Below, piece by piece: positions 24,180 through 36,930 of a DNA stretch of 64,000 bases (positions are counted from its first letter, which is position 1; every line of letters begins with the position of its first letter). The notes below the pieces were generated by a model. The model had not been told where the DNA came from, did not search any database, and was given only the letters and a program-made list of their open reading frames with translations. Position numbers and translations under genes: made by a program. The DNA comes from Vespula vulgaris (taxonomy: Eukaryota > Arthropoda > Insecta > Hymenoptera > Vespidae), in NCBI RefSeq assembly GCF_905475345.1, contig NC_066602.1:1240001-1304000 (forward strand), in the 5' to 3' direction.

Positions 24180-25010
24180 CGTATATCTCATGCATGCATT
24201 AAATTATCATTCGGTGATATTTTATTATCTCAGATTATAAGCGTGTTCCAAAATTTTTTAATGCTTCTAGGGAATACCATAAATCATTATGCTGGAAAAA
24301 ATCGTCCTTATTTCTAACTTACTTGTGATACCTTATTTTATACCCTATACGTCGAACGTTCGATATAAAACAAAAAGAAAAATAGGAAGGAAAAATTTAT
24401 AATGACCATAACGACGGACCTTCTCGAGATCGATATAGTCCTGTTTCACTATGTCTCTTTTGAATGGTGGTACGAGGCTAGGGAATATATCCCTTCAAAG
24501 GATCAAAAGTTAAGCAGGTTCAGTAAGAGGATATAATCGATTGAATTCGGAAAGGCCCTTCAAAGGGAGGTTTGACGGTTCATGCGGATCGTGAGTCAAA
24601 GTGGAATTTTTGCTCTAATGAGGGTATATTTTCTCGTAAAAAAGAAGATTTCATCAGGGAATCTTTTTGAGTTACATCTTGCTCCTCAGAAGGATTTAAC
24701 GCAGTCGAAAAAAGAAAATGAAGATCGATCATACCGTTAACAGTGTTGTTGGATATCGAACTAATGTTAATTTGGGTAGCAATTAGAAAATTATAGATAC
24801 CATAATAACATTTATTCCAATGCCATGTGTGAGATTAGGAATGGCAAGGAAAATATTCGAGCGATTAACGATAATTCTAAAAAGGAAGTTCGGCGAATCA
24901 ATGTTGGAAAGAAGAGGAAGAGAAGAGTGATGGAGGAGATGAAGAAGTCGAAGATGGGGGTGAAGAGCATGAGTCCACCCTCGTCTACAAAATCGAGATG
25001 ATACTAAGGT
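24180..25010 (+). pseudogene. Type B copy 2, S-E6-F
   Basis: S near 24,212 reads FGDILLSQIISVFQNFLMLL. E6 near 24,440 and F from about 24,600 carry several stops and frameshifts (F still shows NSVVGYRTNVNLGSN and then TAG). The Glu-rich end near 24,910-24,960 is kept at the DNA level (gaagaagtcgaagatggggg). This is the most decayed copy that still has all three segments. Confidence 0.45.
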
Positions 25011-25019
25011 AGGTTTAAC

Positions 25020-25860
25020 TTTCAAAATGATTAAATCTGTAGGGACGTTTGAAAAATTAAATCGATTTGTTCCACGTTTACGTCACCTTGTCATCCTTAT
25101 TCCATCAATTTAAATTAAGTAATCATTCGATTAAATTGAAAGTAGAAGAAATATTAAATTAATTTTCTTAATTGTTTGTCACAACATTCACATCGTGTAC
25201 TTAAAAATATTTAATTTGCGTTTTAAAGTAATATTGGAATTCAACGAATTTATTTATTACGAATTAATTATTTCTTGTTAGCACGTTTTGATAACTATTT
25301 AATGAAAACGCATATGCGTGTTACAATCTTCTCTCATTAAATATCTTCGTATTAAACGATTCATCATTATTTTTCTCCGTTCGTGAGTGCTCTTCTCCGC
25401 GCTTGGATACATCAAGCGGTCAGGAACAAGTGCGCGGTTTATAAGCGTACATCTGTCTGATTTGAAAAGAAGAGAAAAGGTATTTTTTCATTTGTTTTCC
25501 CCTTATCAAACCACACAAACATCTGGATGATAAAATGCTCTGTACAACTCAATTATCTACCTAAATCGTTCATTTAATTACTCGGTTACATCTTTTGCAG
25601 AACCATATACGCGTCGCTGATTTAATTATTCCGTTCGAACGAATACATTTTCCTAGAAATTTGCTCCTGATAGAAGAACTGAGAACAATGATCCATAATA
25701 CCTCTAGTTATCTAACATTTCATATATTATGTTCAAAATTAATCAATTCCTAGGAAGATATTTTATTTGTCAATTTTTATTTGAGAACAGTTTATTTTTA
25801 TTACGTATAACCGAGCACAGCGATTTTTCTCTGAATAGGCGCACATAGAATCTAACACTT
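25020..25860 (+). repeat. D module (+)
   Basis: This is the 3' flank of B copy 2, with the GC-richer patch at 25,375-25,450. The minus strand near 25,385-25,325 carries the U frame (NNDESFNTKIFNERRL). Confidence 0.6.
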
Positions 25861-26480
25861 TTATAATTTTCCTGCAACTTCCTAAAGATCTATTGTTCTT
25901 CTTTCGTCGTTATTCGGTCAATAGATTTCAATTCGGTCAATGTCAACATTCTCTTCGCACAAAATAAATAAATATGAATAATTAAATGCCAAAAAAATTT
26001 TCCTCCTCGGGAAGTAGATAAACGCAATTCGATTTTTACATAGTGAATGACATGTGGAATCAAATGGGGAAAAAAGAATCAAAAAGAAAAAAAAGAAATA
26101 AAAGCAAAAAGGAAATTTCCCGTAAACGGTAATATCGATCCAAAATTATTGCTAACATTATGAAGAGATAATCGTGGATATTAGCTTCGTGAATATATAG
26201 AAAAGAGAGGGTTAAACGAAACAGCGCATGCTCGAGTCGATATGAGAGATGTTGCTAGCCACCCGCGGAAGTTGAATAAACCGTTTATTCCGTTTCGAAT
26301 CGTGCTACCAGCAAGTTCCTGCGAGTGTCCAAATAATATTCCAAACAGAAACGATTCAGAATAATATATAAGCTCCTGACCAGTGAAAATAGTGGATAGT
26401 ATCTAGAAGATTCTGCAGAACACACTATCGGTTAGTAAAATGCTATTTGAATTTTATACCGTTTAATATTAACGTTTCAT
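25860..26480 (+). repeat. M module (+) with TATA-like motif
   Basis: It is homologous to the other M blocks and to the reverse of 14,290-14,900. TATATAAG lies at 26,365-26,372, followed by agctcctgaccagtg. The match to the motif in three other M copies supports a shared, possibly regulatory, element. Confidence 0.5.
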
Positions 26481-27890
26481 ACTGTATTTTATACAATTTT
26501 GTGTTCAATGCTATACTGCTTATAATATACTATACTTTATAATATACTGACATATGGTTTTATAATATACTATGGAAAGTTGTATGTCTTATTATTATTT
26601 TACACTATATATTACACCGTGCAAGTTTTCTTGGATATATTATCGTATAATATTAAACAAAATATAATAATTCGAGTTATTTGAACGAAAATTTAGTGAA
26701 ATATTTGGAATAATATAAATATCACTTGGAATGTTAATATTTAAATCTCCTTTTCTAATTATCGGATTGTTATAAAAGTGTGTTTCGATCTATGAATCGT
26801 AATGCTTCATTAAGTACTACTTGTTTTTTTACAGATAGTTGTAAAAGTTCTGATTATCAATGGAAGCACAATTATATTCCCTATTACTTAGTAAGTTCAT
26901 TACATTCTGTTTAAAATTAATTTATATATTTGCTCTTTTATCTACTACGTATCTGAATGGAATTTTCTTTATTCTTTTCAGTCGAAAGACGAATCAGATA
27001 TATTCATTGTTATATTTATATATTGGCCTATGTTACAATGTATATACATTTTTGTGTATATTTAATTTGTAACATCCTACATATCTTAAATATGATGTAA
27101 GTTGAAAAATATGAGTTTATATTACTGACGTTATGTTATGCCCTATTTTATACAAGTTCATATCCAATACTACGATAATATGTTTTATAGTAGATTATAG
27201 AAAATTGCGTAGTTTCTTATTATTTTTTCATGCTATGGTTAACTTATTTTTATTATTATTAGATACTATATTTTACGTGTGATTTATCTTTTACTTGTTG
27301 CATAATTTTGAATTATTGTGTAATATTAAACCGAGCAGAAAGCCTAATTAGGGGTTATCGGAATTAGGATATTTCTTTTTAGACATTTATACGATCCAAT
27401 CGTATAATGGTATATAGAGCCAACTGTTGCGCATCTGTTTGTTATTCCGTGATATTATTCCGTATTTGCTATCTCAATGATACTACCTGTTGAAGAGTCT
27501 AACAAACTAGGTGAATTGCTTGTCTGAAACTAGTAATTGCTTGTTTGCGGGTCAGCTAATCAATTAGAATAGAGATGCATGATTCCATGATAAGCATACA
27601 AAGAGACGAACGTAGAGACGACTTGTCTTCCGGGCCACATATCCGCAACCGAACCGATTTCATTTGCTTTTGCGATGAAACCTATTAGTTTTCGTTTTCA
27701 ATTATTATACCATCCGTTTGCGTTAATCTAAAGTTCATTTCAGAATGTTTTAAGGAGATTCTCACATTTTTTCTGATAAAAATAAAATTTTGAAAATGGA
27801 CTCAAATTTTTGCATAAATAATTTGGACGCTGATTAGGTATATTAAAAGATTAATTGAATATTTTTTATATTTTCGGAAGACTGAAGTAT
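26480..27890 (+). repeat. L module (+)
   Basis: This is the reference copy of the L module. 26,820-27,010 matches the reverse of 12,230-12,380. 27,120-27,560 matches the reverse of 10,170-10,750 and 12,460-12,910. 27,560-27,890 matches 1,820-2,160. A ttttcag|TCGAAAGACG acceptor-like site at about 26,980 is kept in the copies. The short hydrophobic frame before it (26,860) is not convincing as a gene. Confidence 0.65.
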
Positions 27891-28140
27891 GTTTAACAAA
27901 AAAAGATATTTAAGGCATCAAAATTTTTTCAGGATCAATATTTATTAATGTCAATATGAAAATCATTCCATTGTAATAGTTCCAATAGAACTATTCGGAA
28001 GGAGTAAATTAAAAATATTTGAATGTTCATATATGTGATATATACTATTGATATTATCGTTATTGACATCAGTATTCATATAATGGAGCTTCTCGGAAAA
28101 ATTAGTAAGACAGATCTATCGAAATAATTATATCCATCTT
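27890..28140. other. AT-rich stretch, nothing recognised
   Basis: No repeat match or conserved open frame was noticed here. Confidence 0.3.
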
Positions 28141-29765
28141 CGTTTATATCAGTATATGTGTACGTACTTATTTCTAATTTTTGTTCGTAGATGATTGTGA
28201 TAATTGTTCTTTTTCACGTAGTAATTGTTTCACACGATCGAATCGACGGAGGAAATATAGAAATTTGTATAAAGAGAAATAGAAGGAAAAAGGTTTTTGA
28301 TGCGGTGTTACCACAGATTGCTGAAAGTTGATATTCCATATGCAAGTCGAAAAGAGTCAATTGCAGAACAGAAGGAAATTATTAAAGAAAAATTTTAATG
28401 GCTACTGTATACATCCATTCCTGGCAAAATGCTGTAAGTAATTTTTCATTTTCTTCATAAACAGTAATAATTATAGTAATAAAATTGGTGAGAATTCTGC
28501 TTTAGCTTTCTAATTTGATCGTATTGTAGTCTCACAGCTATGGAGACAATGATCACGGAGATTGGCTTCCCATATCATGATGCATAAAACCAGAGAACTT
28601 TAACACTTTTGATCCTAATGGTACATACGTTGGTGTTTTATTAAGGAAACTTAGTAAAATATTTGCAATAATATAAAAACACGTTTGGATGTTAACATTT
28701 AACAGTCTCCTATTTTAATTAATTAGAGTTATTACAAAAGTGTATTTCATTCGATCAATAGTGATATGATACTACGTCTTAAGAGTTATCATGAATTGTA
28801 CCTTCCAAAATCTTTAATAATAATAATTTGCTTAATTACGTTTATTCATAGAGGGAGGCACAGCCATTTTCGCTTATTCATTACATTTTTTTACAATTAC
28901 TTTAAAGAAAAATTTATACAATTTTTTCTTATGTACACGTAGGTGAATGTAATTTTCTTCATTCCTTGCAGGCGGCAGCGAAAGAACTTCGATGTTTATT
29001 CGTCGGAGTACAAAGAACTGATCTGGTAACTCCAAATCTAAAAGTCCAAGTCAATCATTTGTTGATTTTACACGCTACCAACAACTGCCATTTTTAAATT
29101 TAAGTCTAATAGAAAATAAATTAAAATTGTCTGATATACCGTCTGTGTTCCATAGCAGGTAATGTTTAGCGAAATCTACTATTGCTTAAACAGTGAATAG
29201 TTTAACTCGTCGTTCATTTATATCGTTTAAATGAGTTTAAAATTAGCAAAAGTTTGAAGTTTGACGTTTTCACCTTTAAAAAGTGAGGCGAAGCGTCAGT
29301 CATTCCAATGTTCGTTTTTATTGACATCACACGCAGCTACGAAACTCAGATGCAAGTATTCCAATATGAACATCATAAATTATTTAAATTTTAGCTTAAA
29401 ATTATTTTATGTTATTCGCGCGTTACGATCTTCGTAATGTTTAAGCGAATATACTATCGTTTAAATATTACGATTATGAAAATAATTCATTTGTCGATTC
29501 TATTATATCTAAAACATTAACTTGAAATATTATAATTATTACTATAATAATAATAATATTCAGTTTATCAAAAATCAAGCAAAAGCATATCAATTCTTCG
29601 TTCTTTCGGTAAAAAGATGAAAAGCACAGAATGATTTCTATTTTGATATTTTTCCGTATTTACCCTTTATACTCCGCGTCCTTTCGAACATTTGGCAGCA
29701 GCAACAGGGCGGTATTAACGTCGCACAAAGTGGTATATAGTGTAACATATTACATACTTCCACTT
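28140..29765 (+). pseudogene. J-K copy 1
   Basis: This is directly duplicated at 32,170-33,560. The K part has an open piece ending CCATTCCTGGCAAAATGCT|GTAAGT near 28,433. It is followed after an intron of about 95 bp by tgtag|TCTCACAGC (28,530-28,580, SHSYGDNDHGDWLPIS, then TGA). J (28,972-29,097) follows a strong ccttgcag acceptor: AAAKELRCLFVGVQRTDLVT, then NHLLILHATNNCHF and TAA. The pair could be a small gene with three or more exons. No family is recognised. The non-coding stretch after J (29,100-29,765) is far more conserved than the exons upstream. Confidence 0.45.
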
Positions 29766-29918
29766 TGATAGCAAGGAATATATTACAGTGATATTTCATT
29801 TACATTATATTTAATTATATTGTAGTAATATAGCAAATATATTATATGAATTTATTGACAAATATTGACAAAATTTCAATGGAATCCTCATTTTATTCTA
29901 GATAATTTTCTACGATAT

Positions 29919-29984
29919 TTATGACAATTTTTCTCTCAATTCTTGTACACCATTTTCATTGCTATCATTATCTATGAAATTTCC
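29919..29984 (-). pseudogene. Isolated I segment (type C remnant)
   Basis: It is open for 21 codons on the minus strand: GNFIDNDSNENGVQELREKL, then a stop. Residue order matches the I segment of the C copies. No G or H is found next to it, so this is a fragment. Confidence 0.35.
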
Positions 29985-29989
29985 TTATT

Positions 29990-30620
29990 TTTCTAATGAA
30001 CTTTCCAAGAGGACATCCGAGTGCAAAGGGTTAAAAAGAAAAATAATTGTTACAAAGTAGCCTGAAAAAAAAGCAAACAAATATGTATTGAGAAAGTATT
30101 ACAATTTCATATTCTCTATGTTTGCGGTATATGTAAACTGGATTTTTGATTTATATTTACTTTTCTCTTAATTTTTCAGAAATTCTCTTAAGAATTTATT
30201 ATTCCTGCTCGGAAGAAAGATAAATAAGCATAAACTTTCATTTGTTGAATGAATTCTGAATACATATTTATTTGCTTTTTTCTTTTGTTCTTTTTTTTCT
30301 TAATTAAAATTTCTTTCGTTAATTTATTTTATGGTTTAATTTTCTTTTTAATCATAAATTGATTTATGTACATAGAGATGCATACTCCGAGATAAATAGT
30401 TTATCATAAAATATTAAATATTTATGTTGACAATTATATAAATATGTAGGTATATAAATGTGATTAAATGTTATACTATTATGTTATGTTTGTGTGTGTG
30501 TATGTGTGTATGTTTAAACACACATCCACATAAAATCTGTATATAAGAATAAGTGTTATACGAAATTATCGCTAATGTAAGTTTTAACAGTATGTAATAA
30601 ACTTAAAAGCAACTACAAAA
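29990..30620. other. AT-rich stretch with TG/CA hairpin
   Basis: It is mostly AT-rich with T-runs and no gene. At 30,484-30,535 a (TG)n tract is followed by its complement (tgtgtgtatgtttaaacacaca), which can fold back on itself. Confidence 0.5.
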
Positions 30621-31390
30621 ATAGTTCTATGTCCCTTTATCATTAATTATGTTTTAGGCAACTGACTCTTGAAAATAAATTATCCTTGACTAATGCATTC
30701 AGATTGATAGGTCGAAACAAAAAAAAATACTAATATGATTTATTTTATCGAGAGCATCTTGTTTAAAATGATATGTACGATACACTTATCATTATGCCGC
30801 CTGATTGGGGGCTTATGTATTCTTTTGGATTCTCCCTCTCTTGAATCTTCCAAGAACTTGCATGGAAGACTACTAGATGCAGTATCAAAATCTTTAATCC
30901 CTTTCAATGAATACAATAAGTTCAAGTTTCAAATCAAGGTTTTCCTATCATTTATTTCTGTCATTATTTTTCATTCATTAACGAGATATTATGTCATCCA
31001 CGATTATCTCATTACAATGCTGCCAATAACTTTGAAACGAAACTATCGTAAATGGTGAATTCTTTTTTTGTTTTTTCCTTCTTTTCTCTTTTTGATTCCA
31101 TCTCTGCTTTTGATTCTTCCTATCGATCATTCTCCATAACTATATCTTTTCGATTATTTTACTTTGTAAAAATTTAATTTTGCTTATCTCCTTTTTGGGG
31201 AGTGAATATTTTTTCGCATTTATTTATTGATATTTATTTATTTTTCGTGAAAAACACAATGACATTGCCTAGACAGTAGGATTCAGAAGATTCTATTCAG
31301 AAGGAAAGATTATTTCATGGAGAGCTATTTCCTGTAACATTTATAAGTTATGCTTAGCGCCACGTCGATCAGTTAGTTGAATAACGATAA
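30620..31390 (-). repeat. M module (-)
   Basis: It is the reverse of 8,590-9,260, including cggaagactcaa-like and ccacgtcgatcagttag elements. A 107-codon + frame at 30,735-31,058 crosses the module but is not kept in other copies. Its antisense TATA-like motif is lost. Confidence 0.55.
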
Positions 31391-31399
31391 ATAAAAAAA

Positions 31400-32170
31400 A
31401 GTATGATAGATCTCTATTACATTAGGCACTCTATTATATCAGTATTATATTATATCTGTGCTTATCGAGAAATTAAATCATTCGGATAATTTATTCGCAA
31501 AATACAAATATTATTTTACTAGAAATACAATAAAATCACTGCTACACTCGGTTATACGTAATAAATAATAAATGATTGCAGAAATATAATTTTTTCATAA
31601 GAACTAACTAGTTTAGGGCATAACATACGCCATATAGCGCAATACAATATACGCAACCTTGTATATAGTGCATAATTAGCTCATTCTTTTGTTCTTCGCT
31701 CGGAAATAAATTTTCAGAAAAATCTACTCGCTCGTATGAAAGAATTGAATCAGTTACGTGGTGCATTGCTTTGCAAAAGACTTAACTGGCTAGTTAAATG
31801 ATGCAGTTAAATAATAATAATAAAGTAATTGAATTATATAGCTTATCGTATTATTCAATTGTCTAGTCGCTTTGTTGAGAGGAAAACAAATTAGAAAATT
31901 CCTTTTCTTTTTCTTTTTTTTTTTTTTAAAATGAGACAACAGGTCTGCGTACACACGCACACAAGACCGCGCACTCATTCCCGGCCACTTGACTGGCGCA
32001 GATAAGCGCGCACCACATCACACGCAGATGGAGAGAGATAACGAAGGTTTAAAACGACGGTACTCGACGATAAGTAAGGGAGAAAATAATAGGTATATTC
32101 GCTATCATTAAATCCCTATTGAAACGTATCAACAGGGTAATTCGCGCTACGCAGCAAATTACTTCGTCCA
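31400..32170 (-). repeat. D module (-)
   Basis: It is the reverse D flank with the GC-richer patch at 31,935-32,035. It runs directly into the J-K copy at 32,170 through a shared cgcagcaaattacttcgtcc stretch. A T-run of about 16 lies near 31,911-31,926. Confidence 0.6.
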
Positions 32171-33560
32171 AATCGCAATATTGTTTATATCAGTACATAG
32201 CCATGTACTTATTTACAATTTTTTGTTCTTGGATGATAGTGATAATTGTTCCTTGTCACGTAATAATTGTTCCACACGATCGAATCGATAAAGGAAGTAC
32301 GAAAATTTACATAAAGACAAAATAGAAAGCGAAGGATTTATGCTTCATTGTGTACTATGCACCTCTCGGCAACTACCCAAAATATCTTGAATAAATTTAA
32401 ATCTTGTAAAGAATAATAATGCTTTACTTTCAAGGAATAAAGAGGGTAGAAATGATATAAAGTGTTAAACCGATATTTCCTTTTATTCGCAAGACTTAGT
32501 TTCCGATGCGATGTTACCACACACATTGCGAAAAGTTGATGTTCCTTACATACACATCGAAAAGAGTCGAGCGCAGAATTCAAGAAATCATTACAGAAAA
32601 ATATTAATGGCTACAATGTACATCTATTCCTAGCTTAATTACGTTTACTCATAGAGAGAGATACAAATATTTTCGTTAGTTCATTACATTTTTTTTACAA
32701 TTACCTTAAAGAAAAACTTATATAATATATTTTCTTATATACACCTACGTGAATGTAACTTTCATTCTTTGCGGGTGGCAGCGAGAGAGCTTCGATGTTT
32801 ATTCGTCGGAGTACAAAGGAAAACTAATTCGGTAACCGACCAAACTAATCATTTATTGACTTTACATGTTGCCAACAACGGCCATTTCAAAATTCGAGTC
32901 CAACAGAGAATAAATAAAAATTATCTGATATTCCGTCGGTGTTTCGTGGCGTGTAATGTTTAACGGAATCTACTACTGCTTAAATAATGGATAGTTTAAC
33001 TCGTCGTACATTTATATCGTTTAAATGAGTTTAAAATTATCAAAAGTATTAAGTTTGAAGTTTTCACCTTTAAAAAGTGAGGGTAACCGTCAAAGTCATT
33101 CCAATGTTCGTTTTTATTGACATTACACGCAGCGATGAAACTCAGATGCAACTATTCCAATATGAAAATCATAAATTATTTAAATTTTAGCTGAAAATTA
33201 TTTTATGTTATTCGCACGTTACGATCTTCGTAATGTTTAAGCGAATATACTATCGTTTAAATATTACGATTATGAAAATAATTCATTTGTCGATTCTATT
33301 ATATCTAAAACATTAACTTGAAATATTATAATTATTACTATAATAATAATAATATTCAGTTTATCAAAAATCAAGCAAAAGCATATCAATTCTTCGTTCT
33401 TTCGGTAAAAAGATGAAAAGCACAGAATGATTTCTATTTTGATATTATTCCGTATTTACCTTTTATACTCGGCGTCCTTTCGAACGTTTGGTAGCAGCAA
33501 CAGGGCGGTATTAACGTCGCACAAACGTGGTATATAGTGTAACATATTACATAGTCTCAC
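32170..33560 (+). pseudogene. J-K copy 2
   Basis: This is the direct duplicate of 28,140-29,765. About 160 bp near 32,345-32,505 are present here and absent in copy 1. The K second piece is missing: sequence jumps from ATGGCTACAATG (32,608) to the J upstream intron at about 32,637. J (32,775-32,963) stays open for 62 codons: VAARELRCLFVGVQRKTN, NHLLTLHVANNGHFKIRV, then RINKNYLIFRRCFVACNV. Its acceptor reads ttgcgg instead of ttgcag. So copy 2 has the longer frame but has lost the splice site. Confidence 0.45.
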
Positions 33561-34210
33561 TTTGGTACACCAAGGAATATATGTAGTGGTATTTGTTTTA
33601 TCTGAATTTATATAGATCGAGGAACAAATTTCTTGCAAAAGAAATCAAAATTCTATGAAAACAAATGATTCTGATCTTAATTCTTATTTTCAAAATGAGA
33701 CAACATGTGTCCGTTCACACGCAGATAGAAAGACACACGTATTCCCGTCCACATGTCAGTGCACAAAAGCGTACACAAGAGCACACGTGCATGGAGAGAG
33801 GCAATAACAAATCTTTTAATCCGAGAGTAATTAACGATACGTACATGCATTTTCAGTAAGACCCAATCAAAACTTACTAACAAGAGAGTTGGGATTACAC
33901 AGCAAATTAATTCGTTCAAATTTCGATATTACTAAAAAACGTACACTAAGTATTATAAATATTTTTCTAGTACATATCGTGAATACTATATGAAGAATAA
34001 TTTGAAACACTGACCTCAAAATTTCTTCTATTGGGATATTCTACTCAATTTAAATTGATGAAATAACTATGACGTAAACATGGCCTTAACATTTCTCGTA
34101 TAATTTAAAAATATTCTCGGGCTAGTATTGTTATCTGGAAAAGCGGTGAGTCTTTATATCGTTCTCGTAGGTTTACTTATGATAGATGATAAACTTTCAG
34201 TTCCATCTTA
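33560..34210 (-). repeat. D module (-)
   Basis: It is the reverse D flank with the GC-richer patch at 33,705-33,800. On the + strand the U frame reads NKSFNPRVINDTYMHF (about 33,808-33,859). The first 100 bases are a transition from the J-K repeat. Confidence 0.55.
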
Positions 34211-35060
34211 ATTTCACTTTGATTATGTTCCACATGGAACGTCTGACAATCCTTCAACGGTCCTTTCGACTTGAATCGATTATACCCTCTAGCTAAAACT
34301 CCCCATCCATGGATTCCTTGAAAAAGATGTATTCATGAAAAAGGCCTAATCGTACCACTATTCGAACGAATAATGTTACGTCGAATTAAAAGGGATTGGT
34401 CGAGAAATTCGTTTCCTCCGAACACATATCCTTTTCGGCCGATTAACAAAAAATTTTAATCCACCTACGTAAAGCGCATTCAAATGAAATACGTAGAGAA
34501 AAAGACGATGTAACGGAAAAAAAATGAATATGGAGAAAGATTCTCTCTGAATTCATATCTCTTATTATTGCGTAATACAGGAAAAGAAATGATAGTTTCA
34601 AGAGATAAACAAAGGAGAAATTAATTCTTAATGATAGTCATTTTTAAGTAGATAAATAAAAAAAATTGATTGTCAATAGTCAATATTCTTTAATTAATTT
34701 CAAATTATAAGCTGTGAAGGAAAAAGAAAAAAAAAAGTAATATGGCGAATTAAAAGATATTGTTCCTTAATAAAAGAGAAGCTCAATACTCCTTAATTAA
34801 TTTCATTTTCGACCTTTCCGTTCGTGTGAGCAATTAATGTGCGTAAAACGTAATAACCATAACTGCCATGAACCCTTTCGGACGTTAGCTCTCAGCAAAT
34901 CGATGGTACTTTATCGAACAAACGTAGTTCACATCTGAAAATATATATCATAATTTTAAAAGCACATAATGTATTATAGAGATGCTTGGTTTATATGAAT
35001 TCGTAGATATTAAAGAACATATTTTGTTATAAACAGACCAAAATTTTATCCTTTATAATT
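34210..35060. pseudogene. E6 remnant (-) fused to P/R block (+)
   Basis: A worn E6 on the minus strand (about 34,380-34,215) is joined directly to a + strand P block (34,385-34,510). N and O, which normally lie between them, are deleted. The rest is AT-rich R-like sequence and a second worn P block (34,790-34,900). No frame survives. Confidence 0.4.
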
Positions 35061-35600
35061 TTCTACGAAATCTATGATAAGTTTTGAAGAAAATTTTTTA
35101 CATTTGCATCTCTTTCATCGATGAGATCTCTTGTTTTTTTGATAGATGATATAACTATCACTTCTATCGTTTTCTTCCAGATTAATATTTATTTTTTCTA
35201 ACGTGGCTGTATAAACGCCTATTTGAAATTCTTATTCACCGCTTATATCTTATATCATGAGACGTGTGCGTATTTGGACATCTAGCCGATCTTCTAATAA
35301 AAAAAAAAAAACAGATATGGAGATAATTGCATTTTACGAAATCACGGAATGATACATAATAATACATAATACTTTCCTAGTTTTCTGACTAATTATTCGA
35401 GGGATCTATTTATACTACTCGAAGCTTCAGTACGAACTGATTTCAGCTTTGAAAATCTCTTTCTCCAGTTTTACGATCGCTTGTTTACTTCATCGAATTT
35501 CGCTATATATACAACTTCTTGTTATTATTCTCCTTCAGTGAAACAGAGAAGGGCTCATATTGTCGTGAAAACACAACCCACGTTCTCTTTCGTAAGATCG
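35060..35600 (-). pseudogene. Type C copy 4, degenerate
   Basis: The minus strand shows I in two frames (NINLEENDRSDSYIIYQKN, then TRDLIDERDANVKNFLQNLS) at about 35,200-35,065, and G near 35,640-35,480 (ITKLHEKNISRSYERERGL, then a stop). H cannot be found. It faces the R module and C copy 5. Confidence 0.4.
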
Positions 35601-35619
35601 ACTGATATTCTTTTCATGT

Positions 35620-36290
35620 AACTTAGTAATTGAACGATCTTTTGATTTCTTTTATTGTGTCATTACAATAGAAAACTTCAGAAAAATATGTATTTCTCAA
35701 AAAGTTGCGGTGGAAACAGTGGTTCTTCAATATACATTAAATTCTTTGCAATATATCATTAAATAATTCTGAGGTTCTCTCGAAGAAGAAAAAGGAAAGA
35801 AAGTAATATTACGATAAAAAAATAAATGTGAGACAGGATTTTATTCGAAGCAATATATTTTATTACTATTGCGTAATAAAGAAAAGGATGTCTTTGTTAA
35901 CTTAAGCAATAGGTATGTGTTTACAAGAAGGAAAGGTAATATTGGATGCAATGTTTTCAAAGAATACCAAAGAAGATATACCTTCCAACGAAGAAATATT
36001 TTACAAGAGAAGATTTCACAAAAGGAATTTCGTAATACGAAAATAGTAGTATCGTCCATATCCAATAGTAATGGAACACTATTTTTAAATATAACTTGGA
36101 TTTACGAAAGAGGAAACAAGAATTTTCGTACGTGAGTTAATTTAAATACTTTCATAGCAATTAATTCGATATAACGTTAATAATTGAAATAATCATTAAT
36201 AATAATGCATTATATCATAATGTAAGTAATAAGAATTACAGTTTAAGGTGACATTTTCAAATTAGAAAACCAAACTTTCTGGATTTTAAT
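35620..36290 (+). repeat. R module (+) with 88-codon frame
   Basis: It is homologous to the R modules at 17.9, 47.6 and 56.9 kb. The + strand is open from 35,869 to 36,135: EKDVFVNLSNRYVFTRRKGN, then FKEYQRRYTFQRRNIL, ending in LNITWIYERGNKNFRT. The first part of the frame agrees with 18.05 kb; the rest is interrupted there. It could be a surviving exon or a chance frame. There is no good start codon (the computed start is not ATG), so any translation would have to come from an upstream exon. Confidence 0.35.
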
Positions 36291-36508
36291 TCTCTAATTA
36301 GAACGCAAAAGATGAGAAATTTCCCCTCTACTGTAATTATGTAGTAACAGTAATATATAATATATGTACACGCAAAATAATCTCATGAATCTGGAAATCT
36401 TCCAATGAAATTGACAATTATTCTGATCTTCTTTAACTGAAATAATCATAAAACTGTAATTATTTATAATATAATTAATTATTACAATAATGATTATTGT
36501 ATACTTAT

Positions 36509-36930
36509 GAAAAAGAAGTACGTTCACAGCGGTCTGGATGCTTATCTAATATGCTTAAAGAGAGCGATAAGAAGGATGTGTTTGTAATAGTACATGAGTA
36601 TGCCTCGTACGATATAGTGATATTTGATGAAGTAAACAAATATTCATAAAACTGGGGAAAGAGATTTTCAAAGTTGAGCTCACTTCGTATTGAAACTTCG
36701 AGTAGTATAAATAGATCCCTCGACTAATTAGTCAGGAAACCAGGAAAGTATTATATTATTGTTATGCATCATTCCGTGATGTCGTAATATACAATTTGAG
36801 ACTACCAATCCGTTTACTTATTTACTTCTTTTTCATTAAGGGAATCGCAAAATTTCCAAACACGAGTGAGTTTCGTGCTGTAAGTAATACCGAAGAGGAA
36901 TTCCAGGTAGACATTTACGTATTGATCGGA
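36509..36930 (+). pseudogene. Type C copy 5, G-H
   Basis: G (36,509-36,631) is open for 41 codons: EKEVRSQRSGCLSNMLKESD, then VFVIVHEYASYDIVIFDE, ending at GAA|GTAAAC. H (36,841-36,906) follows a cattaag acceptor and reads GIAKFPNTSEFRAVSNTEEE, ending at CAG|GTAGAC. Both segments keep intact splice signals, and I is missing. The upstream part of G present in C copy 2 is lost, so this is 5' truncated. Confidence 0.45.

Noticed and set aside
30735..31058. 107-codon frame in M(-)
   Set aside because: It has no counterpart in any other M copy and no splice signals or start context of note.
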